The notes beneath the pieces are model-generated. The model worked only from the letters and a program-made list of their open reading frames with translations, did not search any database and had not been told where the DNA came from. 64,000 nt of DNA from Dactylorhiza incarnata (taxonomy: Eukaryota; Streptophyta; Magnoliopsida; Asparagales; Orchidaceae), in NCBI GenBank assembly GCA_033032865.1, contig JAWHQI010000228.1, positions 186,001 through 250,000 of the forward strand, given 5' to 3'. This document shows, one piece after another, positions 33,886 through 43,124 of the stretch; within the stretch, counting starts at the first letter, position 1, and each line of letters opens with the position of its first letter. A program made the translations under genes and the position numbers.

Positions 33886-35380
33886 ATGTTCGTATTCAAT
33901 TCACTCATTCTTTTTCTCACTTTTTCCCTCTCAAATGTCATGCAGGTATTATCAAAGCATTCGCAATATGAGTGATGGGTGACAAGTTTTAAGAATGTTA
34001 TTTTTTGAAAAGCCAAATACCTGTCAAGTGAGACATCGACGGATCCTACTATCTTCCCCCTCGACTTGTTAGCTCGACGTGTAATTCTGCCGGGACCACA
34101 GATGTCGGGGAGATTTCGAATCTGTGTAGCAGTAGCTCGCCAAGCTTGAGCGGTGGAAGTTTAGGATACCGGGTCCTTGCTGACATCTGGCACACCTCAG
34201 CATTTCAAGGGGGTCTAGGTGGCTGGCTCAGCTCTGTCATGCATTAAGAAGGACATTGTTACGATCTTAATGATCTTTCAGGGAAAGCAATGTCGGTATA
34301 GCCTCCGCGGCATGACCACACCTGCCCTACCGATCATTTTGGTCTGTAACTCTCGAATACTCGTTGAAGCGTGGTTAGGTAAGGGGCGGTCAGAAACATC
34401 CATGACCGTCGCCTGAACCTTAGATTGGCATGTTTGCAGTAAACTCGGTAATCCTTTTAAAAAAAAAAGAGAGAGGCAATGTCGGTATAGCCTCCGCGGC
34501 ATGACCACACCATCCTTTTGGATCATTCTTTGAGATCCCATTTTCATATCTTCTTACTTCAAAAAGAAAATCTTATTCATCCCTTTGTACTGGGATCGGG
34601 CGGTCAGCGATTTGTGAGACCGCATGTTTTTCTTTCCAACTTTCTCCAAAGAGTGATTTGAGTCATTTACGATCGCCGGACATAACTTTTTCAGGATAAT
34701 TGAGGTTGCTATTCAGAAATCTCTTATGCCGACTTGACAGAGCTCGACCCGGTCTCAGTAAGATCGAGATTCTGGTATTCCCCGTTATTCAAAGTTACAT
34801 GGAATAATCATGATGCTGTTTCCCATCAAGAGAGTTGGGTTTTTTCTTCAAAAGGGCGGTCTAAATATAATGTGATCGCTAAACTGGAGATTCATGAAGA
34901 GTCATTGTTTTTCTTTTCAAGTAATAGTTTTGGTTATCAAAGGGGTCGTCAGACAGATTTCCAGTCATTTGGGCGCCGAACACCCAAAAGTTTAATGAGT
35001 TCAAATCATCTTCAAATTGTAGTTTCCTTATGTGGCGATTTGTATAATGTGAGACCGCATGACTATTGCAAATAAGTTGGTTATTTTCTGATCACAGTTG
35101 AGTTGCTGAATGTCTTTCAATGATCTGATTATCTCAAGATCGCAGAGTGATTTTGTTTATACAAAGTATGTCTTTCCTTCAAGGTCTTTTTTGTTTTTTC
35201 TAAGAGATCGCCACCTGAAATCCTTTAATGGTGATATAAAATTGTAACAAGCCTAAGGCATTGAGATCGAATGCCGAGTTTTAAACTCAGAAGAACAAAT
35301 ATATGCATCAAAAACAAACTCATCCACAGATGACATAACATAATCTAATTTTTATATATATTCTGAATTTTCAATTACAA
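33886..35380. other. Spacer between pol and antisense genes, with a 36-bp direct repeat
   Basis: No convincing ORF. Bases 34,287-34,322 and 34,476-34,511 are identical 36-bp direct repeats, beginning GCAATGTCGGTATAGCC. GCGGTC/GACCGC and GATCGC motifs continue through the stretch. It may hold the 3' ends of both the pol and the antisense transcripts. Confidence 0.6.
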
Positions 35381-35381
35381 C

Positions 35382-35397
35382 GAGACCGCTCGGTCTC
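35382..35397 (-). terminator. 16-nt inverted repeat 3' of antisense gene B
   Basis: GAGACCG-CT-CGGTCTC lies 29 bases beyond the stop of antisense gene B. The identical 16 bases follow antisense gene A at 37,475-37,490. A role in 3' end formation or RNA stability is inference from position. Confidence 0.45.
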
Positions 35398-35426
35398 CGA
35401 AAGGGAAAAAGGGAAGTTCGTACAAT

Positions 35427-37162
35427 TCACTCTCTCTTTGATCTCTTAGAAGACCGCTCGCTTGAAGAGGAAGAATCAGTTTCTGCGGAAGATTCTTCTA
35501 AGCTGTTCCCTGGAATTCTAGATCCAGAGCTTGAGCTCGAACTGGAATCCAGACCCAGGGTATAGCGGCTTCCGCTTTCTTCGTCTTCGATCACAACATC
35601 TTCGTCTTGACCAGCGGTCTCATCAGCAACATCCGCGGTCTCTTCAGCAGTTGCAGATTGCTCTTCAATCCTCTGTGCCGCGTTAGGGAAGAGATCGGCA
35701 AACGTAACATCCTTATATTCTTCGGTGAATCCACCTCGGCCTCGAACCTCGTTCAGCACCTGGTCGGCGGTCTCTTTAATGTGATGCATCATAGCCCTCT
35801 GAAAAGCTGGATTTTCAGGGTCATAAGCTGCTTTTTCAGATTGCTACAAAAAAGAGATATATGTTAGACCGCGCGATCATAGGTAACGCGTTCGTAAGAT
35901 ATAAGTAAAAATTCTCACTTTTCTTTCTTCTTGCAAGGCAGTTATTTCATCCAGAGCGCTGCGAAGAGACCGCCCCATATGGTGATTTAAGATTGTACTT
36001 CTAGCGGTCACTTGGGCACAGAGGTCGGGGAGCGCATCGGTCTCTATATTCAGTATTTCATTTGTATTCTTTCTCCCATACAGAGCCGAAGTGACCGCAT
36101 ATGCGTGACGGGTCACCTTTCCGCTCCACAGGGGCAGATCAGTGGACACCTTCACAGACTTTCCTTTGGCCGCCCATTTGAGGAGGGGTTTTTCTTTGAT
36201 ATCCTTCATTCTTCTTTTGAAACCGATCAAAGGGAAATCTCGCTCGACGGTCTCAGAGGTAGTGCCGAACACGTCAGCCTCACGCTTCAGCCTCCTCACC
36301 CTCTGAGTGAGAACTTCTGCTGCTGGGGAGATGGGATCTTGAGCAGGGACCGCGAAAGTCGCTAAAAGTAAAAAAAAAAGGGTTAGAAAAAAAAATTCAA
36401 GACATAAAAGGAAATTGTTCGAGACCGCAAGAGAAATTTTTAACTTTCAGCCGGGCCGATCTCGGCGATCTCGGGCCAGATCGCTAGATAGTGAACAAGA
36501 TCGATCCTCTTGCCTGCCAAGAAAGCCAAAATTTTCAGCTCCTCTTCTGAGACCGCTTTTATCTTCTTAAAAATGCTGTCATGCCGCGGAGAGGGTAAGC
36601 TTCTGAGACCGCCAAGGTCACCTTCGAAAATAAGAAATCTCTCTATCCAGAAAGAGATTTTATTGGAAAGATTCAAGATCTTGATCCCTTCAGCTGAAAA
36701 GTACATCATCCCTTTAAACTCCTCTTTCATCTTGCCTTCCTTTAGAAATTTTGCAGTAAAGGTTGCGCGGAACAGGTTCATCGTAAATGTCACCTTTTCC
36801 GATCTCAAATAATTAATGAAGACATTAATCAGACCGATCGAGTTTGGAGGCAACTGAGCGAGCACAAAGCCATAATATTCCAAGATCTCCAGCCATTCCC
36901 AAGGGAGGGGAATTCTCAACCCTTGGTCGAAGTGATCGACAGGGATGACAAACTTTCTCTCCTCCCCGAAGTTCAGCCTTTCATGATCAGCTGGCGGTAT
37001 AACAACTATTTGTGTCTGAATCATGTGCTTCTTAATGAAATCAATATACTCGTCCTTTGATAAGTGGCTTTTCTTGTGATCGGCGTTCAGGAAAATGTTA
37101 GCAGAAGAGGCACGAGCGGACACCATTGTTAGCGATCGCCGAGATCGGTGCTTAGAGCGCAT
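35427..37162 (-). CDS. Antisense gene B of the gypsy element: Transposase_28-like (gypsy-type putative transposon protein), three exons
   Basis: The ATG at 37,162 opens exon 1 (to about 36,444). It contains PLPWEWLEILEYYGFVLAQL and PPNSIGLINVFINYL, the pattern of the plant 'putative gypsy type transposon' domain (Transposase_28). In-frame GT-AG introns fit at about 36,443-36,363 and 35,919-35,845, joining to exon 2 (RRLKREADVFGTTSE) and exon 3 (QSEKAAYDPENPAFQRAMMH, ending in a Ser-rich tail and SKRSKRE). Predicted length is about 525 residues. A TATA box CTATAAATAG is at 37,206-37,197 on this strand, 35 bases before the ATG. I see no stop within the exons. The function of such additional ORFs is not known; their restriction to Tat-lineage elements argues for a role in the element's cycle. 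Confidence 0.65.
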
Positions 37163-37196
37163 TCAAGAAAGCGTAAAACAAGGGTCATGAAGATAG

Positions 37197-37206
37197 CTAT
37201 TTATAG
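37197..37206 (-). promoter_or_regulatory. TATA box of antisense gene B
   Basis: The minus strand reads CTATAAATAG 35 bases upstream of the ATG at 37,162. The spacing allows only a very short leader. Confidence 0.6.
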
Positions 37207-37474
37207 AAGACGAAGGGTCATTTCGTAATCATTACATCTTGAAGACCGCCCAGCCAAAACATGTTCAGACCGCTCAACCTATGCAAAGTTATATGAAAGC
37301 ATACTATGGTTGGTGATCTCAATCAATAAAAAACACAGCAGCAATACAAGCAACCCAGGCATAAAGTGATCAAAACATAACAAATCAAGACCGCACAAAA
37401 CATTAAAATTAAAACAGCCACAAATATATGGAAAAATAACAGTAAAATTTTACAAAACATATTGTTTAAATCCA

Positions 37475-37490
37475 GAGACCGCTCGGTCTC
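37475..37490 (-). terminator. 16-nt inverted repeat 3' of antisense gene A
   Basis: Identical to the sequence at 35,382-35,397 and placed 11 bases beyond the stop of antisense gene A. Confidence 0.45.
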
Positions 37491-37501
37491 AAGTTAAATG
37501 T

Positions 37502-39714
37502 TCATCTCCTAGGAGGCCTGTTTCTCCCTACATGAGCTGCGACATCTTGCATGTCGTTCACTGCGGCCATAACCAACACCAGGCTGTGATTAGCCAGCAT
37601 TGCAGACCGGTGGATTTTCGACATTTCCTTGTCCACCTGCTCCATGGGGATCAGTACAATTTCAGGTTGCGGTCTCTCCGCTGGATGATCGCTGGAGGTA
37701 CCCGGTCGCATCAGCATCTTTTCGTGACCGCTCCTCAGCCTCTCATTCTCCGCGGATAGCGCCGTAGCCTTCCCCCTATAGTATTCAGCCTCTTTTTCAG
37801 CCTTCTTAAGAGCTCGCGCGATCTCGGCAACCCTCAGATCGCATTCTTCACGAATCCTCTTCTCATTGGAACGCAATCTTTCTTCAAGATCACGGATCTG
37901 ATCGTTCTGAGTCCGCTCCCTCATCAGCATAGAACGAACATCCTCAAACATGGGGTTAAGGATGTTGGTTAGCTGAGGGGAGATCTCGATGTGCTGAGGA
38001 AGTTCTCCCTCCTCGATCTCAGCATTTTTGTTATCTGCGTGCATAGGAGATGGGTTATTTCAATCATGAGCATATGATCAGAAAGAGTACTTGGAAAGAA
38101 GTCGAGACCGCAGTCACGTAAAGCTCTTTTGATATCTTTAGTGACCGCGGGATCTGCGGTCAGAGATAGACGATCTGATCCCCTTAAGCGCTCTAGATCC
38201 ATTCTTTCCAAACCTCTTTTCTGCATTTTTTCTCCCTCTTTTCTTCTCCTTTTTAATTCTTCGTTACTTAAGAGGATATCGTCGGTCTCAATAAAAACGA
38301 TCTGGTGTTTTCTTTCAGGAGAAGCAAAACGAACTGTAGGTAATGGAAGGAACTCAGCTGACTGAAGAATCATTTTATTCTTACCAGCTCGCGAAATCGA
38401 GACCGCTGCCGCACGATCTGCCGCAGCCTTGTTCGAACGATCTCCCTGAAGAGAATCATCCAGGAGACCGCTAGAAAGTGCAGCTTTCTCCTTAGCGATC
38501 TGCAGCTTCTCCGCGATCTCCTCACCATTTTTGTCTGAAGACTGCAAGACCTCAACCTTTTTCCTCTCTTCAGCGATCAGGGCCGCCTTTTCCTCAGCGA
38601 TCCTGACCGCTTCTTTCTTCCTCTCCTCAGCGATCAGAGCCGCTCTCTCCTCAGCAAATCTGGCCGCCTCTTTCTTCTTCTCTTCCTCGACGGCCTTAGC
38701 CGCCTCTCTCCTCTTCTCCTCTTCCTCTCTTTCCTTTTTCTCTTTCTTCTCCTTATCTTTCTTCTTCTCCTCGTCCTCCCTCTTTTTCTTCTCCTTCTTC
38801 TCCCTCTTTTCTTTCTTATCTTTTTCTTCTTTCTCCTTTTCTTTCTCCTCTTTTTCCCTCTGTTCCTCTACCTCTTTTTCTTTCCTCCTCTTCACCATCT
38901 CTTCCATTTCCATCTTTTTCCATTCTTCCTCCTTTGCATTGATCGCTGCGTTGGCGCTCTCCTTCTCCTTGTCCGCGATCTCCTCATCAACGGCGGCATT
39001 TCTGAGAGTTGAAGCCTCTAAGGGATCCAACACCTGCAATGATGCAAAAGATGAATTATTATAAGAGACCTCATCAAGGTAGGCGATTAATCCAGAATCA
39101 TCCTCTCTTGGTAAGGTTGAGACCGCGGGAAGGAAGGGGAGATCGCCCCTGGCATTCACCTTCTGAAACTCAGCGGCGTCTTCCAGGTCAATGGATTCAG
39201 AAAATCTGGTCGCCTCCATGGCGGTCACATCTTTTCCTTCCTCATTTCTTCTGCTCCTCTTATAAGTCAAACTAGATGGACTTGTATTTTTTCTCTTCTT
39301 GCCCTTTGCAGCGATCTCCTGGTCAGCGATCTTCTGCCTCAAGGATTCGGCCTCAGCTCCCTTCTGACGCAGCCCAGCCAGAATGACCTCGGTGGAGACG
39401 GTCTCAGGAAGCTTGGAAGATGTTTGACCCACTGCCTCCAGGGATTTCTGACAATTAAAAGAAATGGAAAAGTCAGGAAATTTCCATACAGGATCTGAAG
39501 AAGTATTAGACGGATCAGAAGCAACAGAGACCGGCACAATCGAGCCCTCAGGAAGCTCAGTTTTCTTTAACGGAGATCGGGCGGTCTCCTTTGAAGTGCT
39601 CACTTTTGTTAAAATCTTTGGTGCCTTCTTTCCTTTCTTTGAGCTGACACTTTCCTTTTTTCCAGGAGAGTTCGTTTTCGATGGGAGAGCTTTTAAGAGA
39701 TCGAGCATAGTCAT
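37502..39714 (-). CDS. Antisense gene A of the gypsy element: long charged coiled-coil protein, probably two exons
   Basis: The first ATG in frame is at 39,714 (MTMLDLLKALPSK). The frame runs to 37,969 and the protein is dominated by a highly charged helix: KEKEEKDKKEKREKK-type repeats and then ~20-residue repeats such as AARFAEERAALIAEERKKEA. A short GT-AG intron (about 38,095-38,040) would join it in frame to the frame ending at 37,502, which adds another coiled coil (EERLRSNEKRIREECDLRVA) and a basic end (GRNRPPRR). Length would be about 730 residues. A TATA box lies at 39,810-39,802. The intron is short for a plant, so two separate ORFs are the alternative. No enzymatic domain is seen; a structural or gag-like role is possible but unproven. 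Confidence 0.6.
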
Positions 39715-39801
39715 CTTTGCAAGGTCGCACCTGCCCAATTATCAAAGACCGCTCAAATAGTGGAGTTCCTCTATGTCTTGCAAAATGATGTTTTCAGCCA
39801 G

Positions 39802-39810
39802 TATTTATAG
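39802..39810 (-). promoter_or_regulatory. TATA box of antisense gene A
   Basis: The minus strand reads CTATAAATA about 88 bases upstream of the ATG at 39,714 and about 90 bases inside the 3' LTR border, so the antisense promoter sits between LTR and gene. Confidence 0.6.
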
Positions 39811-39900
39811 ACCAAGCCGCATTAATGATGGTCGCGGTCTCAGCGGTCAAAGCTTACATTTTCGAAGTTCCAGGTGAAACTTAAAAATGTGCGGGGATTA

Positions 39901-40382
39901 TGTTTGCCCAGAAAGCCCGCGACCTCCTCTCATTGTTCATTTTTCCCGGTCTCAGCGGTCTCAAATTAGGTAATCGCCCATATCGTCAGATGCCTCCTCC
40001 ACCGAGATTTTCTAAGTACCCAGCGGTCAAGATAGTGCGAGATCGCCGGCTCAAGCGGTCTGGTCGTTTTTCTTATTTTTGTTATTTGTACCCCATTTCC
40101 CTGCCCCGGCTCTCATGTACCCCGGGCAGCCCGTAGTTTTTCAGTTCTGCCCGTTTGGGCAGCCCCCTCGTCTATGAATAGAGGGGTAGGGGTACCAGAA
40201 AAGCACTATTGGCTCCGGGGCTCCAGCTTACAACCTGTGTAAGCGGTCTCATTTCTTCGTGATCGCCATTTCGTGATCGTTTTCCCTTTGTTCCAGCATC
40301 TTCTGTCTTAGTAACCTGCACTTCGCAGTTTCTCCCATCCCCTTTAGTGTGAATTTTGGAGGTACCATTTTTGGCACCAACA
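39901..40382 (+). repeat. 3' LTR of the 12.7 kb gypsy element
   Basis: It is 482 bp, preceded by GTGCGGGGATTA. It matches the 5' LTR apart from about 14 substitutions and a 14-bp local duplication (CCATTTCGTGATCG). The TATA box is changed to CTATGAATAG here, so its promoter is probably weaker than that of the 5' LTR. Confidence 0.92.
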
Positions 40383-40933
40383 GTCATCAATCTAAATCAG
40401 ACAGTGGGAGCTCTCTTCAACATCATCATCATCAAGATCCAACACAACTACCAATAAGGACCTTCAAGTGTCTTCTTAGAAAGAGAAGAACAACATATCT
40501 TTTGTTTTCTTTTATTCCTCCCCAACTTGTAAAGGGTTAAAACTCCCTTCAAAAGTTTACTCCTGGTGACAGGCCACCTTAGCAAAATCCTTTATCTTTG
40601 TTTTGAGCACTTGATCAAAAGCTCTGTGGTGTGTGGACACCTGAACAAAATCACCTTGGTGTGAGGGCACCTGATCAACAACCTCCTAGTGGATTCCTAC
40701 CAGTGGGTAGAAGAGTAGATGTACCCAGGTTGATTGGGGAACTACTATATATTCTTGCGTCATCTGGTTTGCTTGCTTGTTTGTTTTATTTCTTATTTGC
40801 TGTGATTTATTATGCCCTTTTACTGTTTGTTGTTATTACTCATACATCACACTCATATATTTATATATAACATTATTTTGAAGTAAAACTTAAACAAAAA
40901 AGCTTTAAAATATTAAGAACTAATCTCCTTTCA
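40383..40933 (+). repeat. Copia LTR, right part
   Basis: Continuation of the LTR begun at 27,448; it ends CTCCTTTCA just before a primer site. From about 40,540 it aligns with the Copia-4 3' LTR (48,690-49,099), for example around TTGAGCACTTGATCAAAAGC, but the left part (27,448-27,727) does not match the start of that LTR. Confidence 0.82.
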
Positions 40934-40935
40934 AT

Positions 40936-40950
40936 TGGTATCAGTGGGCT
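40936..40950 (+). promoter_or_regulatory. Copia-4 primer binding site
   Basis: TGGTATCAGTGGGCT, close to the initiator tRNA-Met site TGGTATCAGAGC, lies two bases after the LTR end. Confidence 0.8.
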
Positions 40951-41045
40951 GCTGATTCTTTACAGGCTAACACCTGAATCACAAAGATCAATTAGATCTT
41001 AAATTCTTTTAGAGTTTTTATTTTATTTATTTCTGTTAAAAACTT

Positions 41046-43109
41046 ATGGTAAAAAACAAAGAGTATTCTAGCACAAGACCTCCTATGTGCAATCTCAGTA
41101 AGTTTGCACTATGGAAAGCAAGGATTAGGTTATACATGAATTCTATTGATGAGGAAATCTTCAATGTGATTTTTACAGGACCTCCAGCTCCAACAGTAAC
41201 AACCAGTGCTGACACCGTAACTAACAACACTGTTGTCCCACCTCCTGAATGGATAGAAGCACAGAAAAAGCAAAGGAGTGCTAATGCAAAAGCCATGAAC
41301 ATTCTGGCTCATACAATGTCTGATGACATTTTTCAAAGAGTGGTGGAATGCACCTCAGCAAGAGAAATATGGATTTCTCTCAACAATATGGTTGAGGGAT
41401 CTGCTGATGAATGGAAGGACAGAAGGTCCCATCTCATTTCTCAATATGAGAATTTCAAAAAGGGAGAATCTGAAAGTGTTGCTGATATGTATAATAGGCT
41501 CAGCCTCATAATAAATGAGCTGAAGACCTTTGATAAAGTGATCTCTATCACTGAGATCAATAACAAGATCTTAATGTGCTTCCCCAGCACATGGGATTCT
41601 AGGATCTGGCCTATCAAGGGAGCCAGAAGCGTCAATGATATTTCTACTGAAACATTGTTGGGCAAGCTCAAATCCTATGAGCAGCTCATCAAACCCAGAG
41701 AAGCTGAACAATCCACTTCATCTCCAGCAATAAAGAGGGAAAAGAACATTGCCTTTAAAGCAGCTGAAGAAGAAGAAAAAGCTCCAAGAGATGAGGAGTT
41801 CATGAACCTTCTAGCCAAAAAGTTCTACAAAATGGCCAAGAAGTATTTCAGAAAGAAGGACTCCAGATCAAGGGAAAAGACAAGGTATGACAAGTCAAAT
41901 TCTAAAGATATTGTTTGTTATGGCTGCAGGAAACCTGGACATATTCTGCCAGATTGTCCAGAAAATCAGAAGAAGGAGAAGAGAAGTGAAAATGAGGAAA
42001 GAAGACACTGCAGCAAGTCTTCCTCCCACAAGCACAAAAAGAAGGGAAGAGGATTTGTAGCATAAACCTGGAGTGAAACTGAATCAGAACAGTCATACAG
42101 TTCTTCAGATGATGAAGAAGAATCAAAGGAGAATGATCAATGCCTGATGGCAATTTATGACTCAGACAGTGAGTCAGGAAATGCTTCTTCATCCAGTGAT
42201 GATGAAAATAATGAAGAAGAGAAGAACTTCTGCATGATGGCAATCAATGCCTCAGCCAATAATTTTGATGAAGAAGGATCAGAACTAGAAGCAGAAGATG
42301 ATGCAGATCAGGTAATATCTAACTTTGATTTTACTTCAGTTGAATTCAAAGCTGAATTCGAAGTTCTTTGCTTAGACTTACTCAAATCTGAGAAAGAAAT
42401 TATCTCACTTAGACATAAGCTAGCTGAAATGAATAAAATAAGTAAAGAGAATGTCAATCTTAAGAAAGATTTGGCTGCCTCTAGAGAACAAATTATTCTC
42501 ATTGAGAATAAACTTTCTGAGGCTAAGGAATTTGAAGAATCCCTAAATGGGAGAAGCATCAAACTGATGGATATCACAAGCACTATTAATGCTAGACTTA
42601 ATAGCAAACTGGGCTTATGTGCTTCATCAAGTGAGCCACATCTGATTAAGAAGAACATATTATCTACACCGATAAAATTTATCTCTGCTAAGAGCAAAGA
42701 GGTTGTAGGAGTAAATAAAAACATTTCAAGTAAGACTATCGAGAATAGCAAAATTCAGCAGAATTCGTCAAACGGAGCTCGATGAAATGTATCCACTTCG
42801 TCGAACGGAGCTCGACGAACTCTGAAGATAGATTTTCAATATAGTCATTATATGAACGGCGCTCGACGAAATCTCAGTCATTCGTCAAACGGTGCTCGAC
42901 GAACTCAGCCCAGTTCGTCGAACAGAAACTATACAGCAAATCTGAAAAATTCTTATTCTTCACATTCTAAGAATCCTTTCACTGAATGGATAATAACTCC
43001 AAGGAGATATCATCCACAAGGTTATAAGGACCAACCTGAAATGTCTTTTATTTCAGATTTTTATGGAAATACAAAAAGGCCCAAGGTAATCTGGGTCAGG
43101 AACAAATAG
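41046..43109 (+). pseudogene. Copia-4 gag with zinc knuckle, coiled coil and encoded palindromic repeats
   Basis: The ATG at 41,046 opens a gag with the UBN2-type core (AREIWISLNNMVEGSADEWK, RRSHLISQYENF, LKSYEQLIKPREAEQ) and a CCHC knuckle CYGCRKPGHILPDC near 41,920. A TAA at 42,063-42,065 interrupts an acidic, then coiled-coil region that continues in another frame (LCLDLLKSEKEIISLRHKLA). At 42,763-42,921 the DNA holds four to five copies of the palindrome TTCGTCGA-7 nt-TCGACGAA, which in frame encode repeats of SSNGARR. The frame then passes into TEWIITPRRYHPQGYKDQ. Gag forms the particle and binds RNA. The repeat block is not a known gag domain. Confidence 0.88.
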
Positions 43110-43124
43110 ATTGTTTTTCTGTTT

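Larger units (their letters stand above)
27728..40382 (+). mobile_element. 12.7 kb Ty3/gypsy element (Tat-like) with two extra genes on the opposite strand
   Basis: Nearly identical LTRs bound gag-pol on the plus strand, a 1.5 kb spacer, and two genes on the minus strand before the 3' LTR. The order gag-PR-RT-RNaseH-integrase is that of gypsy elements, and additional antisense ORFs between pol and 3' LTR are known from the Tat lineage. By eye I count about 14 substitutions between the LTRs over 468 bases plus one 14-bp insertion, so the insertion is fairly recent. The whole element, coding and non-coding, is unusually rich in GCGGTC / GACCGC and GATCGC. Confidence 0.9.

Noticed and set aside
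38531..39064. Plus-strand Ser/Phe-rich ORF of 177 codons
   Set aside because: It is the complement of the Lys/Glu-rich coiled-coil region of antisense gene A.
42763..42921. CRISPR-like array of palindromic repeats
   Set aside because: The repeats lie in a gag reading frame of a plant retrotransposon, spacers are irregular, and no cas gene exists. The same applies to the arrays in LTRs.
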